Positions 1 through 10,418 are shown, counted from the first letter of the stretch. The stretch is DNA of 38,823 nucleotides from Candidatus Bathycorpusculum grumuli (GCA_009776805.1 WRNB01000007.1:1-38823); one strand, 5' to 3'. The notes: a model not told the origin generated them from the sequence alone. Program-made: numbers and translations.

Positions 1-965
1 CCCCCCCCCCTGTTGGAAAAAATGTTGCAATTTATGGATATCTGTCAATTCTGTTTTTACTCAACAGTTCATATGTCGCGTAGTATTTTTCATTTAATTT
101 TAATTACATTTAAACATCAAATTAAAAAATATGACAACAGACACATTAATTATGATAACATATGTACAACTGTACTACAATTAAACATGTCCGCATTGGT
201 GCTATAACCATCTCAAACCCACAAACTTTACAGCACAATTTTTTGCCATACACATACACAAAAAAATAAACAAAAACAAAAAAGAAAAACACACAACACA
301 AACACACATAAAAACCGCATCTTAACCTGCCATCATTCACCATCACCTACCTAAATTACGCCTTAAGGTCTTATGTTCAGATTATTGTTGGTGTGCAATA
401 ATGATATAGTTAACCCAAAACGAGTAACTTATTTCATTGTTTTGCTAAGCAGGTCATTTCTTATATATAGTAGAGCCTTCGGTCATAGTTTGTTTCCCAC
501 TTGCGCACCAAGTCATTTCCATAAATGTAAATGCAGTAAAAAACGATCATTTTTCATCAGAAGTGCTGACGCACAATTCGTAGCTCTACAAAAACATGAC
601 AATACTATTAGAAATGCAAGAGGTTGAATTTGAAAAAGAGATACAGACACAATAGTGAAGAGGTGGGGATGGAAATTGTACCAGTATATCGTAGAGAAAT
701 CATCATTTATCCCACTTTTTTCTCTTAAACAGTATGGTAAATAACATTTTGTAGTTATTTGGTAGTATAAAAACATCCAATCAGCGGTTATAAGAAAATG
801 CTCAGATAGTTAATGAGGTGTGAATAAAGGTGTTTTGCCTTTATGTTTTGTTTTCAAGTTTTCTTAGTTTATCAGAGCTTTTATTGTGAAGTAGAGTTAA
901 CCATTTTTGGGGCGACAGTGAAACGAGTTTGTGTCGCTTCATGCAAAAATCTGTCGTATTCTATA

Positions 966-1041
966 GGATCTTGCGGGTAAAATTCTTTGTAGGGTGTGTA
1001 GGATTTTTGTTTGTTTTGGTTTCGGCTCAGCCGAGTTGGGG
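966..1041 (+). repeat. dispersed leader element, copy A
   Basis: aggatcttgcgggtaaaattctttgtagggtgtgtaggatttttgtttgttttggtttcggctcagccgagttggg; matches copies at 7007-7081 and 32196-32273 (reverse). Confidence 0.75.
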
Positions 1042-1448
1042 TATTTGTGGGTTAAAAAGTTATATTTTGGGTTTGGTAGTGGTGTATTTTTTTGTTTTTG
1101 TTGTTTTTGTATTGTGAAGTTGGGTTTGTGGTTTTGGTTTGTTTCTAGTTTTGTGTATATGTGTTAGTATGTTTTTGATGGTGGTTTTGTAGGTTGCTGT
1201 TTTTTAAAAAGTGTGGCAGTTAGTTGTTTGAATGTGTTAGTAATGAAAAATTTGTGTATAATAGTGATAGATCATGGTTTCATATTTATGTGATTTTTTA
1301 ATAAATTTGTTCAAATGAAGTTAGTGAATGCAAATATAAGATTTGTGTTATATGAAAATATAAAATAAATTCTTACAATATTACCTTGCAATATATTAGA
1401 TATGTTCTAATCAAATGCACCATTGTGTTTATTAAGAACAATACACAG

Positions 1449-1787
1449 ATGCTAAAGCAGGTGGAGACATTAACAGATACTGAACCATTATCACTAAAAA
1501 TGATCACAAAAACAGGGAACATTATAAACGTAACAACTAACGATTTTATAGTTACAATAAAAGAGAAGACAATAACAATACCCAACACAGACATATCCAC
1601 AATTTGCTTTACAAAAATACGATTCCAATCAGAAGCAACATTAACAGTAACAAACACAAACAACCAACAACTAATTTTCAAATTCAACGTAAAGAAAAAA
1701 GAAGTACCTACAACACTTGACATATTAACCCAAATATATAGCAACAAATTCAGCATAATAAAAAAACAGACAAACCACACCACATAA
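1449..1787 (+). CDS. hypothetical protein (~112 aa from internal ATG of the 1386 ORF)
   Basis: Plus-strand ORF MLKQVETLTDTEPLSLKMITKTGNIINVTT... has protein-like composition; T/G-rich sequence precedes it and A/C-rich sequence follows, as for other plus-strand genes here. The antisense ORF 1373-1783 is low-complexity hydrophobic. Confidence 0.45.
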   Translation: MLKQVETLTDTEPLSLKMITKTGNIINVTTNDFIVTIKEKTITIPNTDISTICFTKIRFQSEATLTVTNTNNQQLIFKFNVKKKEVPTTLDILTQIYSNKFSIIKKQTNHTT

Positions 1788-1928
1788 TCTTAACTTAACC
1801 CACAATTTTTGATGGCGTTCGACATTAATTTACACCATTAAATGTCGAGTGAAAAAATTCACAATAATAACACAACCCAACCATAATTTTATACATCTAA
1901 AAAAACAAATAAAACTATACACAGATCG

Positions 1929-2085
1929 AGACTGTCTGAAAATTATGATACAGAATTTTTGTAGTTGTAAATGATTTTAGAAGTTTGTATTTTAGAAGCA
2001 TTTTTTATGTTTTTACTGTTCAAATATTTTGAATTATTCAGTTTTTATTTTTGCCTCATAATTGTGGCTAGTTTTCGGACAGTCT
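1929..2085. mobile_element. possible MITE / IS remnant with terminal inverted repeats
   Basis: agactgtctgaaaa at left end and ttttcggacagtct at right end form a ~14-bp inverted repeat with 1 mismatch; no coding capacity between them; no clear target duplication. Confidence 0.5.
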
Positions 2086-2367
2086 GAGATTCACTTCACA
2101 CAAACACACAACAACAAACACTTACACCCAAACTTTTACATATCACACGCGCCAACCACAACTTTGCCTGCGCCAAGAACCTGTACATACACATAAACAC
2201 CACCACATAAACCATAAAAACACTAAACAATTACAACAACAAAAAGTTTAATTGGCCATCCTACTCGGTTGAAACCCTGCAATAAGTACAAACACGTTTC
2301 ATTCCTCATACTTACATGCATTATAATTAGGCTTTTATGATTTTTATAGTTTTATCTTCAATTTTAT

Positions 2368-3039
2368 TTATGTAAGTAAAAACCGTAAAGTTTTTTGTTT
2401 TTTTCTAACATAAACTTTGTAACTATCAAAAAGGTCATCTGCAATAACTTGTCGATATTTTTTAGTATATGCCCTTATTGCCTCGTTAATTTCACTTTCT
2501 ATTTCTAAAGTCCTTTGTTCAATATAATGGTTATAATACACATCATTTCCAAATTGAGCTTTGAATGCTTTCATTTTATAATGTGCATAATTAAACGCAT
2601 CGAATTCGCGTGGTTGAAATCTATAAAATATAAAGTTATCTTGCTCATCATTATATATTTTTGAATTTATTATCCACCAGTGTAATGTTGCCTTGCTGGG
2701 TATTTCATAGATTTTAATTAATTTTCGTTCATTGTCTAAATTTATTACGTCATCTTGATACGCATGACGTCCTTCATGAATAACGGTAGCCATTGCGGCA
2801 TAATTTGTGAGAGGTTCTTTTGAATCAAGGTAACAAGAATTAATGTATAGTTTACACGGTCTCTTATCACAATAATGACCAAACGTGCCTGCACTCAACA
2901 ATTTATCTTCGACTACTATTCTGACTTTTTCTCTACCTTGTTCTTCTGGGGTTTTATGCTCTAATTCTCGTAATGCCGCAATTTTTTCATCGCGCTTTAA
3001 ACCATCCCAACTATCAGTTTTAAAAATGCTTAAATCCAC
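2368..3039 (-). CDS. HEXXH-motif putative zinc metallopeptidase-like protein
   Basis: 223 aa, contains MATVIHEGRHAYQDD (HEGRH). Confidence 0.6.
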   Translation of the reverse strand: MDLSIFKTDSWDGLKRDEKIAALRELEHKTPEEQGREKVRIVVEDKLLSAGTFGHYCDKRPCKLYINSCYLDSKEPLTNYAAMATVIHEGRHAYQDDVINLDNERKLIKIYEIPSKATLHWWIINSKIYNDEQDNFIFYRFQPREFDAFNYAHYKMKAFKAQFGNDVYYNHYIEQRTLEIESEINEAIRAYTKKYRQVIADDLFDSYKVYVRKKQKTLRFLLT

Positions 3040-3051
3040 TTAAAACCACTA

Positions 3052-3675
3052 TTATCCTCGCAAAAATTGAAATGTTTTATATTGTTCAGCAACTTTTTTA
3101 GGCGATTTCGATTCTAAAATGATACTCATTCTAAAAATTGATTCAACATATGAAGCCTTTTGTTTTTTCATTATATCATCCAAAGTTACACCATTACAAT
3201 TGTAGCCAATTTCATCGCCTTTTACCCATGCTTTAACAACCTTATACAGTTTTGGATGTACCGTATTTAGCTGATTTGCCATAATTCTCGATATAAATTC
3301 AGACTTACGCGTTTCAGCCATAATTTTTTGCACAACCTCATTTGTGCCAAAATTCGGGGACTTACTCACTTTTACCCCTCCTTTCACTCCAGATTCTACA
3401 TTACTTTTTATCAGCTCAAGCATAATATTATCAAGAAACCTTTCAATCATATCTAATTTTTGCATAGACATATCAGATACAAAGTTAGCTCGATTTGAAA
3501 TAAGCCTCTTTATATATGCTATAATAACCTGCATATTTTCATCTTTAGTCAGCTCAAACGCATCTTCTGAAAACTTTTCATCTCTGAACACTAACTCTAA
3601 CGCATTAGTATCTCTGGAACGCCTGATAGAAAACTCTAAAATAGCTGATTTACACTTTTCTTCCATGACTGACAA
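3052..3675 (-). CDS. hypothetical protein, 207 aa, operonic with HEXXH protein
   Basis: Protein-like ORF 12 nt upstream of the HEXXH ORF on the same strand. Confidence 0.55.
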   Translation of the reverse strand: MSVMEEKCKSAILEFSIRRSRDTNALELVFRDEKFSEDAFELTKDENMQVIIAYIKRLISNRANFVSDMSMQKLDMIERFLDNIMLELIKSNVESGVKGGVKVSKSPNFGTNEVVQKIMAETRKSEFISRIMANQLNTVHPKLYKVVKAWVKGDEIGYNCNGVTLDDIMKKQKASYVESIFRMSIILESKSPKKVAEQYKTFQFLRG

Positions 3676-3990
3676 TTATAGACCCCATGTAGAGCTTCAA
3701 TTTTTTTACGTGACCGTACAAGTTTAGCCCTAACTAGTGCATGTTAAGCAGCTTTCATACAAATAAGTTGGAGTCACTTTAAATCGATTGACACTAAATA
3801 CACTAATTCTTTTACTCATCAAACATCCCTCGTAATTATTGCGTCTTCAATAGTGATATTGTCATCCTATCTTATTAAAATGTCGTATTCACTATATCAG
3901 ATTCTATTTTTTGTAAGCATCATTTTTTACCTCTTGCACCCTATGTAGCAATATCATCAGGCTATCGTTAGATAAGGAAACTAAAGTACA

Positions 3991-4088
3991 GGTAACCTCC
4001 GAAAACCCCATTTCAAAAAACTAAACAACATAGATACACGGTTTACAGTATGTGATTTTTAGAAAAATATAATTTTTCGGAGGTCACC
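3991..4088. mobile_element. 98-bp MITE-like element, copy 1 (TSD TACA)
   Basis: ggtaacctccgaaaa...tttttcggaggtcacc terminal inverted repeats; direct repeats taca at 3987-3990 and 4089-4092; homologous 98-bp copy in inverse orientation at 32293-32390. Confidence 0.85.
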
Positions 4089-4359
4089 TACACAATTCAA
4101 CAGCATAAAAAACATTAGACCTTGTGCGTTATTAATTGCCAATTCAAAAATCAAATACATACTATCTAATAACACAAAAAAACAAATGCTAAAAAACGTA
4201 GAAATCATAATGCAAGCATGCAAAAAAGACCACCTATGTGCAATACCTTAAAAATCATCCACCATAACCCATACATGATTTCATGTAAGGTTTTTTCAAT
4301 AGATTATGATCACTATAATCTCATTTTGGAATAAGATACAATAAGTCTTGCTGTAGAAA

Positions 4360-5417
4360 TTATTTCCAGTAGTCATTTCTAATTTTTTCATATCCACGCT
4401 TTTTTAGAACGTCAGGTGTTTCTGTAAGCGAAGGAAACTCGTTTGATAATTCCACACAAAGACAGGATAATAATTCCTCACCTAATATTTTGGAGTATTT
4501 ACCACGTAGTGCTTTTTCATACCACTCAACCAAGTTTGTTTCTGTAATAATACTTTGTATGCGATTGCGCCAACCGATTTGATTGAGTATCGAAAGTATG
4601 AGTTTTTCTTCTGCGTCTTTACAAACAATAACTATTTTGTCGCTTGAAACGCCATCTACAATTTCTTCGGCTAATTCTTCATTAAGACTTAGATGTTTTA
4701 TCTAAAATAGCTGAACCCCAATTTGAATACATATCAAGTCCTCTATCAGCGGCGTTTGTAACACCGACACGAAAGACTTTTGCATTTTGCGTGTTTGTGT
4801 CATTGTTTATATCCAGACACATCACCATTTTCGCAAAACTAGAAAATTCTTCTAGCAAATATTGTTTTTTATCGTTGACAGAAACTTTTACTTTCAATTC
4901 CAATGCAGATACAAGCGTTGCGAACAATGCATAGACTATAACTTCATAAACTTTATCTATACTGCGTTTTAAGCCAGATTCAGTACGGAACGAATTAATG
5001 AACTTTATAATTTGAAAATCGACTTTTGTGGCGTTTAGACAATAATTTAACGCATCGGCAAGCTGTGTATGCTTATTCATAAAACGGTTGTAAATATAAG
5101 CTTCAACTGCACCAGTCGTCTCTATGTTTTCATCGCCAAGTATTTTAAGTATAATTGGCGGAATTGCGTTGTCATTGAATAAATCATCTTAAATCGTGTA
5201 GAACTTGTACAAATACGTCCCAATAAAACAAGGCTCATATCGTTTCGCCATTGCTTGCTTTTATTACGGTAATCATCAAGTTTCAATAAATTCAATGATT
5301 CAGGCTGCATTCTATGATGATACAAAATTTCAGCTACCTGTATAGGTTTGTAGAGATGTATCCGTGATTTACGGATAATTGTATCTAGTGCTATTTTAGC
5401 TCTTTTCTATCTGTCAT
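4360..5417 (-). pseudogene. HaeII-like type II restriction endonuclease, frameshifted
   Basis: Conceptual frames join: MTDRKELK/IALDTIIRKSRIHLYKPIQVAEILYHHRM...YRNKSKQWRND...GRICTSSTRF/DDLFNDNAIPPIILKILGDENIETTGAVEAYIYNRF...RVGVTNAADRGLDMYSNWGSAI/IKHLSLNEELAEEIVDG...IRNDYWK. Frame breaks near 5393, 5192 and 4702. Start overlaps the methyltransferase stop. Confidence 0.75.
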
Positions 5418-6504
5418 CGTTGTCATTGTACCTGATCTTCCATTCATGTTCTTTTAGTGCAAACAACATTTTCTCGGCAACTGCCTCTATAACTGGAATT
5501 GCTACACTATTTCCAGTTTGTTTTTTTATACTGCTATATGGTACTACTATTTTAAATGTATCAGGAAACCCTTGTAAACGAAGCATTTCACGAGCCGAAG
5601 GACGACGCTCGTTATTTATAAGGATATAATTTGCCGAAGCTCCTGCACGGAGAGCACAAGAAAAATAATGCGGCGTAACTAAACCCCCTACATTTTCGTG
5701 AGTTACATATGGACGTTCAGGTATCTTTTTCATTCGCTCAAATCGACTTTGCTTAATGCAATCTTTAACCCACAATGATTTGTCTAATTCATCCTCATTT
5801 TCGAGAATATCGTCTAAGGCAAGCCTTTCCCCTTTTGGCACAGGGTTTGGAAAACTAAAATGAACCTCATTAAGAAATCCACAAATAATGATTCGTTCAC
5901 GTTTCTGCGGAACGCCAAAATCAAGAGCATTTAGCACTTTTGAGTGTACATAATATCCCAACGCTTGCAAATGCGAAATAATGGTACTAAATGTTTTACC
6001 ATTGTTATGTGCTGTAAGGTTGCGAACATTTTCTAGCATAAAAGCTTTAGGGTGTTTATCTCGAAGGATACGTTCGATTTCAAAAAAAAGTGTTCCCTGT
6101 GTTTCATGCTTAAAACCATCTTTATCGCCTATTATGCTAAACGGTTGACAAGGAAAACCACCAAGCAGTATATCAAAATCAGAGATGTCCTTTGAAGCAA
6201 TTTTTGTAATGTCACCATGTGGAGTTTCTCCAAAATTTGCTTCATAAGTTTTAGCTGCCTGTTTATCCCATTCTGATGAAAAAACGCATTGGCCACCAAC
6301 ATGTTCAAAACCAAGGCGGGTACCCCCAATCCCTGCAAATAAATCTATAAATCTAAAATTGTCCCATGATGAATTTTGGAACTGTTGCGTCTTAAATTCA
6401 GCATTGTATAATGTGGGTGCACTATCAAAAATGGATAATTGTACACTTTTCTCCTTCCCCGTGTATATTGTCTGCCCGCTCATCGGTTTCATCTTATTTA
6501 TCAA
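5407..6504 (-). CDS. DNA (cytosine-5-)-methyltransferase
   Basis: FIDLFAGIGGTRLGFEHVGG (motif I), GGFPCQPFSIIG (motif IV), MLENVRNL (motif VI), SAREMLRLQGFP and QTGNSVAIPV (motifs IX/X). Confidence 0.95.
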   Translation of the reverse strand: MINKMKPMSGQTIYTGKEKSVQLSIFDSAPTLYNAEFKTQQFQNSSWDNFRFIDLFAGIGGTRLGFEHVGGQCVFSSEWDKQAAKTYEANFGETPHGDITKIASKDISDFDILLGGFPCQPFSIIGDKDGFKHETQGTLFFEIERILRDKHPKAFMLENVRNLTAHNNGKTFSTIISHLQALGYYVHSKVLNALDFGVPQKRERIIICGFLNEVHFSFPNPVPKGERLALDDILENEDELDKSLWVKDCIKQSRFERMKKIPERPYVTHENVGGLVTPHYFSCALRAGASANYILINNERRPSAREMLRLQGFPDTFKIVVPYSSIKKQTGNSVAIPVIEAVAEKMLFALKEHEWKIRYNDNDDR

Positions 6505-7006
6505 TAATTCATTTGTATTATTAAATTGTGCCTATGGAGCATGAAAATAACAGATTGCAATCTGATTTTTTTTATTTACTTACTGTGGTTAATGTGTGAT
6601 ATAATTCAAATGTATGTATAAAAGTTGTCTGCTGCGTGTGTGCGTATTTGTCTAGGGAGTTGAAGGGTTGTTTTTGTTGTATGGTGTTGGTTGGCTGATA
6701 AATTTCGGCTGTTCTTGTTTGGTATGAATGTATATAAAGAGAGGACGTCTGTTTGTGATTTTTTGGTGTTTTTGGAGTTTGAACAAACCTACGGCGTGCT
6801 TATTTTGTATGGTAAGCGTTTTTGGAGGGTATGGTTGGGTGTTGTTGGTTTGTGGAGTTGCGGGTGGTTTTGAGGTGTCTTTGGGTGTTTAAGTGTGTGT
6901 TTGTTGTTTTTTGTGTGCCGTTTACTAATAATTTGGTTGAGTGGGATTTGTGTTATTGTAAGAAAGTTGAAGGTTTTTTGTTTTTGGTGGGGTTTTGTTT
7001 GTTATG

Positions 7007-7081
7007 TTAGTATCTTAGGTAAAATTTTTTGCAAGGTGTGTTGAATTTTTGTTTGTTTTGGTTTTGGCTTAGCCGTTGGGT
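7007..7081 (+). repeat. dispersed leader element, copy B
   Basis: ttagtatcttaggtaaaattttttgcaaggtgtgttgaatttttgtttgttttggttttggcttagccgttggg; aligned with copies A and C. A degenerate partial copy lies at ~7286-7323. Confidence 0.75.
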
Positions 7082-7587
7082 TTGTAGTTTTTTTTATGGT
7101 TTCTAAGTGTAATGTGTCGTTGTTGTTTGCTGTAAAAATTTTTTCCGAGTTTGTACCTCGTTAAGTGGATGTGTTGTTTTGTTAAGGTGTATGTGTTTTT
7201 TGTTGTTTGTAGTTTTAGGTTTGATGGTGGTGTTTAAATTTTTTTATTATTAAATATGAAGTGGGAAATATTTTGTTTTTTCTTATTTGTAGTTTTGGTT
7301 TTGGTTTCGGTTCAGTTGAGTTGGATATGTTTGTTTTTTTCTAATGTTATGCTATCGTTTAATAAAAAGTGTGTTGTTTTGTTGTTTGAGGGATAATTGT
7401 GGGTTTAGGTGTTGTTTGGTTTACTGTTAAAGAGAGGCGTTGGAGAATTGGTTTTTTTGGTAAGTTTTCTTGGATGGGGGTAGAACGGTTTTGGGATTCA
7501 GGTAATTGTACTATTAGTATTGCAAAGAGTTTTAGTAATGATTGTTTAATTGTTGTTCGAAGTAATCGGTCTTTGTATAGTAGTTTT

Positions 7588-8430
7588 ATGGGGAAGAAAG
7601 TTGTGTTGCGTTATATGTTGAGTTTTGAGATTTCAAAGGTGCCCGCAAATCCTCGAACAGAAATATATGTGGCGATACATAAGAGGTTTATAAAAGGAAG
7701 AGGTCGAGTTTCAAAAAAACGGTGGATTTTACAACTTGATGATAAACATTGGATTTGGGAATGGGTTCAAGAAGGAAAAGATATTACAAATTCTACAATT
7801 TATCAATTATATTGCAAAATAGTCAAGACTTTAAAACAGTCTTTTGAAGTAAACATTCAAGTGCAAAAGAACATGTTTATTAAAGAAGAAGAAGTATTGC
7901 CAGTTATATATCAACCGAGTGTTGATGCTTTAAAAAATTTTGTACGAGAAATCCATTGTGCTAAACAATCTCCAGACGTTTATGGTACCTATATCATAGA
8001 GGTTTCCCTTCTCTTCAACAACGAACGACTTCGCCAACACGGCCTCTTTAACTCTATCTACAAAAGCATCCGTTACCTTATTTATGGCAGAACAATGGAT
8101 ATTGAAACCTTCAAAATACACGTACATAAAAATTCCGCAGACAACTACTTTACATTTGAAGGCATATACAGCGGTCATAACGGAATTAATGCAGACTCAA
8201 CACATGGAGACAAAAAGTTGCCTCTGTCTAAACATTCCATAAAATATTATTTCATCAACCAAAATCATCCAATTGTATTTATAAATACATCAAATCATGC
8301 AATGGCAGAATATGATACAAATAATAAACTCTGGAAGTGGGAATATATTCCGTGGTTAACAAATACGCCTGTAAAATATGGTACATTAACAAGAAAAGAG
8401 TTGGAAAAAAAGATAAAAAAAAGTAAATAA
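7588..8430 (+). CDS. hypothetical protein (start uncertain; ORF open from 7399)
   Basis: Protein-like from MGKKVVLRYMLSFEISKVPANPRTEIYVAIHKRF...; the N-terminal 60 aa of the long ORF read as low-complexity leader sequence. Confidence 0.6.
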   Translation: MGKKVVLRYMLSFEISKVPANPRTEIYVAIHKRFIKGRGRVSKKRWILQLDDKHWIWEWVQEGKDITNSTIYQLYCKIVKTLKQSFEVNIQVQKNMFIKEEEVLPVIYQPSVDALKNFVREIHCAKQSPDVYGTYIIEVSLLFNNERLRQHGLFNSIYKSIRYLIYGRTMDIETFKIHVHKNSADNYFTFEGIYSGHNGINADSTHGDKKLPLSKHSIKYYFINQNHPIVFINTSNHAMAEYDTNNKLWKWEYIPWLTNTPVKYGTLTRKELEKKIKKSK

Positions 8431-8468
8431 TAACTAGAATTATGAAAATAATAATTTTTGTGCAAGGG

Positions 8469-9221
8469 TTATTTTCGGTTATTAGTGAAAATTTGATAAA
8501 CCGCGTAAACAGTATATATACTGTATGATAGTAACAGTTTTATAATTAGTCGTGTGTTGCCTATTTGTAATGATTCAGTGATTAAATTTATACTGCCTTT
8601 AAGTGTCCATACAGTGTTAGATCTGTAATGGATACAAAATGGGTCATAACACGTGATAAAATTATAACCTTTTTTTGTTATGTGATCTTTTATGTATGTA
8701 TCTTCGAAAACATGCAATTTAGAAGGAATTTGAATGTCTTTCACTAGAGCTGTTTTTATTAATGCATCATGAGTACCACCACGAATTTGAGCTATTTTAT
8801 GAGTAACAATTAAAAACAACTTTAACATTTTCGGATTTTTTATAGTTGACCATATTTCAATACCCCACACTGCACCAGTTTGAGGAGCGATACATTTTAT
8901 GGCTTTTTGATACCAATTACGACATAAAACAACATCACTATCTAAAAATAAAAACCACTCTGTTTGCACCTCCTGTATACCTTTTTGACGAGCAGAAGCA
9001 CGAGTACCATGATCAAATATTATTTTAATATTAGAATATATTTGTTGAAATTTTTTTATTATTGCAAGTGTATTATCAGTTGAGTAACCATCAACAACAA
9101 TCAATTGATGCACTGGAACGTTTTGATAAAGCGCATTTAAACATTTAGTTAACACACATTCACTATTTTTTGTCAACAAAACTACGTCTACCAAATCCGC
9201 CACCTGTTTAACCACATCCAC
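8469..9221 (-). CDS. glycosyltransferase family 2 protein
   Basis: LIVVDGYSTDNTLAIIKKF...SARQKGIQEVQTEWFLFLDSDVVL (GT-A fold DXD-like); GTG start. Confidence 0.85.
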   Translation of the reverse strand: MDVVKQVADLVDVVLLTKNSECVLTKCLNALYQNVPVHQLIVVDGYSTDNTLAIIKKFQQIYSNIKIIFDHGTRASARQKGIQEVQTEWFLFLDSDVVLCRNWYQKAIKCIAPQTGAVWGIEIWSTIKNPKMLKLFLIVTHKIAQIRGGTHDALIKTALVKDIQIPSKLHVFEDTYIKDHITKKGYNFITCYDPFCIHYRSNTVWTLKGSINLITESLQIGNTRLIIKLLLSYSIYTVYAVYQIFTNNRK

Positions 9222-9383
9222 TTTAATGTATTCTCACACATACCTATTATGATTTAACGAAAGTAAAACTTAGAATATTTAAAGATAAAAACCAAACATG
9301 CTCAAACGAGTTGATTTTAATAATGATTTTATAGTTCAAATGTGATTAGTTGCAGTAACAGTTAGTCAGGCGGCGGGTTAAGC

Positions 9384-10418
9384 ATGGGTTTAAAAAAGAT
9401 GGCAAATATTGCAGCACGTTCTCTTGTTTGGGGTAAACCACATCACGCACAGTGGCTTATTACAAGAAAATGTAATTACAAATGTTTGGGTTGCAATGTT
9501 TGGAAAGAGCAAGATACAAAAGAGTTATCATTAGAGAAAATTAAACAGGGCATGGATATTCTTAAGGCAGCAGGTATCGTTGAACTTGTTTTATCTGGTG
9601 GAGATCCATTGTTGCGGGAAGATATTGGAGAGATACTAGATTACGCTGCTGAACGGTTTGTGACGACTGTATATGATAATGGAAGTATGGCGGCAAAAAA
9701 AATTGATCTTTTGCGAAAAGTAGATTTTGTCACTTTATCTATTGACAGTTTAGATGAAAATAAGCATGATTTTATAAAAAATGTTCCCGGAGCATGGAAA
9801 AATGCGATGGAAACTGTAAACATTCTTCAAAAAGAAGGAATAAATGTAAGTGTTAGCCCAACAATTTCCCAGGTAAATCTGTATGAAATAGTAGAAATAA
9901 CCAAATATTTCACAGAAAGAGGAATCCCTGTATGGTATTGCCTTTATTCATATGATACAATTCAAGAACCCAACCAACTATTCCGCATTGGCAAACCTAA
10001 AGACGAATTTATTATAACAGACAAAGAAGCAATGATTAAACTCTGTGACACACTACTAAAAATGAAAAAAACCAACAAACAAATCCTAATAACAGACAAA
10101 CTATTAAAATGCACAAAAACCCTCTACACAGAAGAAAAAAGAATCTGGAAATGCAATGCCCTACAAAGCTTTCTAGTTATAGACCACATGGGCAAAATAG
10201 CAGGATGCCATAACCAACCATCCACAGGCTCAATTTTTGATCTACAAAAAGAATGGAAAAGCAAAAAATACAAAGAACTGCGAAAACAATACAAAATATG
10301 CACTAAATGCACCTATTTATGCTACGTATTTTATTCACTTTATGGCACACCAACAGGACACCTCTCATTAGCATTAGAACAACGAAAAAACGCATCACTA
10401 CTACTAAAGAAAAAATAA
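9384..10418 (+). CDS. radical SAM protein with C-terminal Cys cluster (SPASM-like)
   Basis: WLITRKCNYKCLGCNVWKE (CX3CX2C), ELVLSGGDPLLREDI; C-terminal MGKIAGCHNQ...CTKCTYLC. Confidence 0.9.
   Translation: MGLKKMANIAARSLVWGKPHHAQWLITRKCNYKCLGCNVWKEQDTKELSLEKIKQGMDILKAAGIVELVLSGGDPLLREDIGEILDYAAERFVTTVYDNGSMAAKKIDLLRKVDFVTLSIDSLDENKHDFIKNVPGAWKNAMETVNILQKEGINVSVSPTISQVNLYEIVEITKYFTERGIPVWYCLYSYDTIQEPNQLFRIGKPKDEFIITDKEAMIKLCDTLLKMKKTNKQILITDKLLKCTKTLYTEEKRIWKCNALQSFLVIDHMGKIAGCHNQPSTGSIFDLQKEWKSKKYKELRKQYKICTKCTYLCYVFYSLYGTPTGHLSLALEQRKNASLLLKKK

Noticed and set aside
1-10. Run of ten C at the window start
   Set aside because: Most likely a contig-end or assembly artefact in an AT-rich genome; no biological claim made.
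929-1117. 62-aa ORF MCRFMQKSVV...
   Set aside because: Overlaps the dispersed leader element and low-complexity T/G sequence; not a credible protein.
1816-1848. Hairpin tcgacatt...aatgtcga after the 1449 ORF
   Set aside because: Single small stem-loop with no second copy; insufficient to call a terminator or RNA.
3956-3975. Repeated string gctatcgtt in three intergenic regions (near 3961, 7351, 34531)
   Set aside because: Only 9-10 bp shared with limited flanking similarity; could be chance in this composition without a genome-wide count.
6691-7010. Short ORFs in the T/G-rich region upstream of the 7588 gene
   Set aside because: Low-complexity compositional ORFs inside a probable long leader region.
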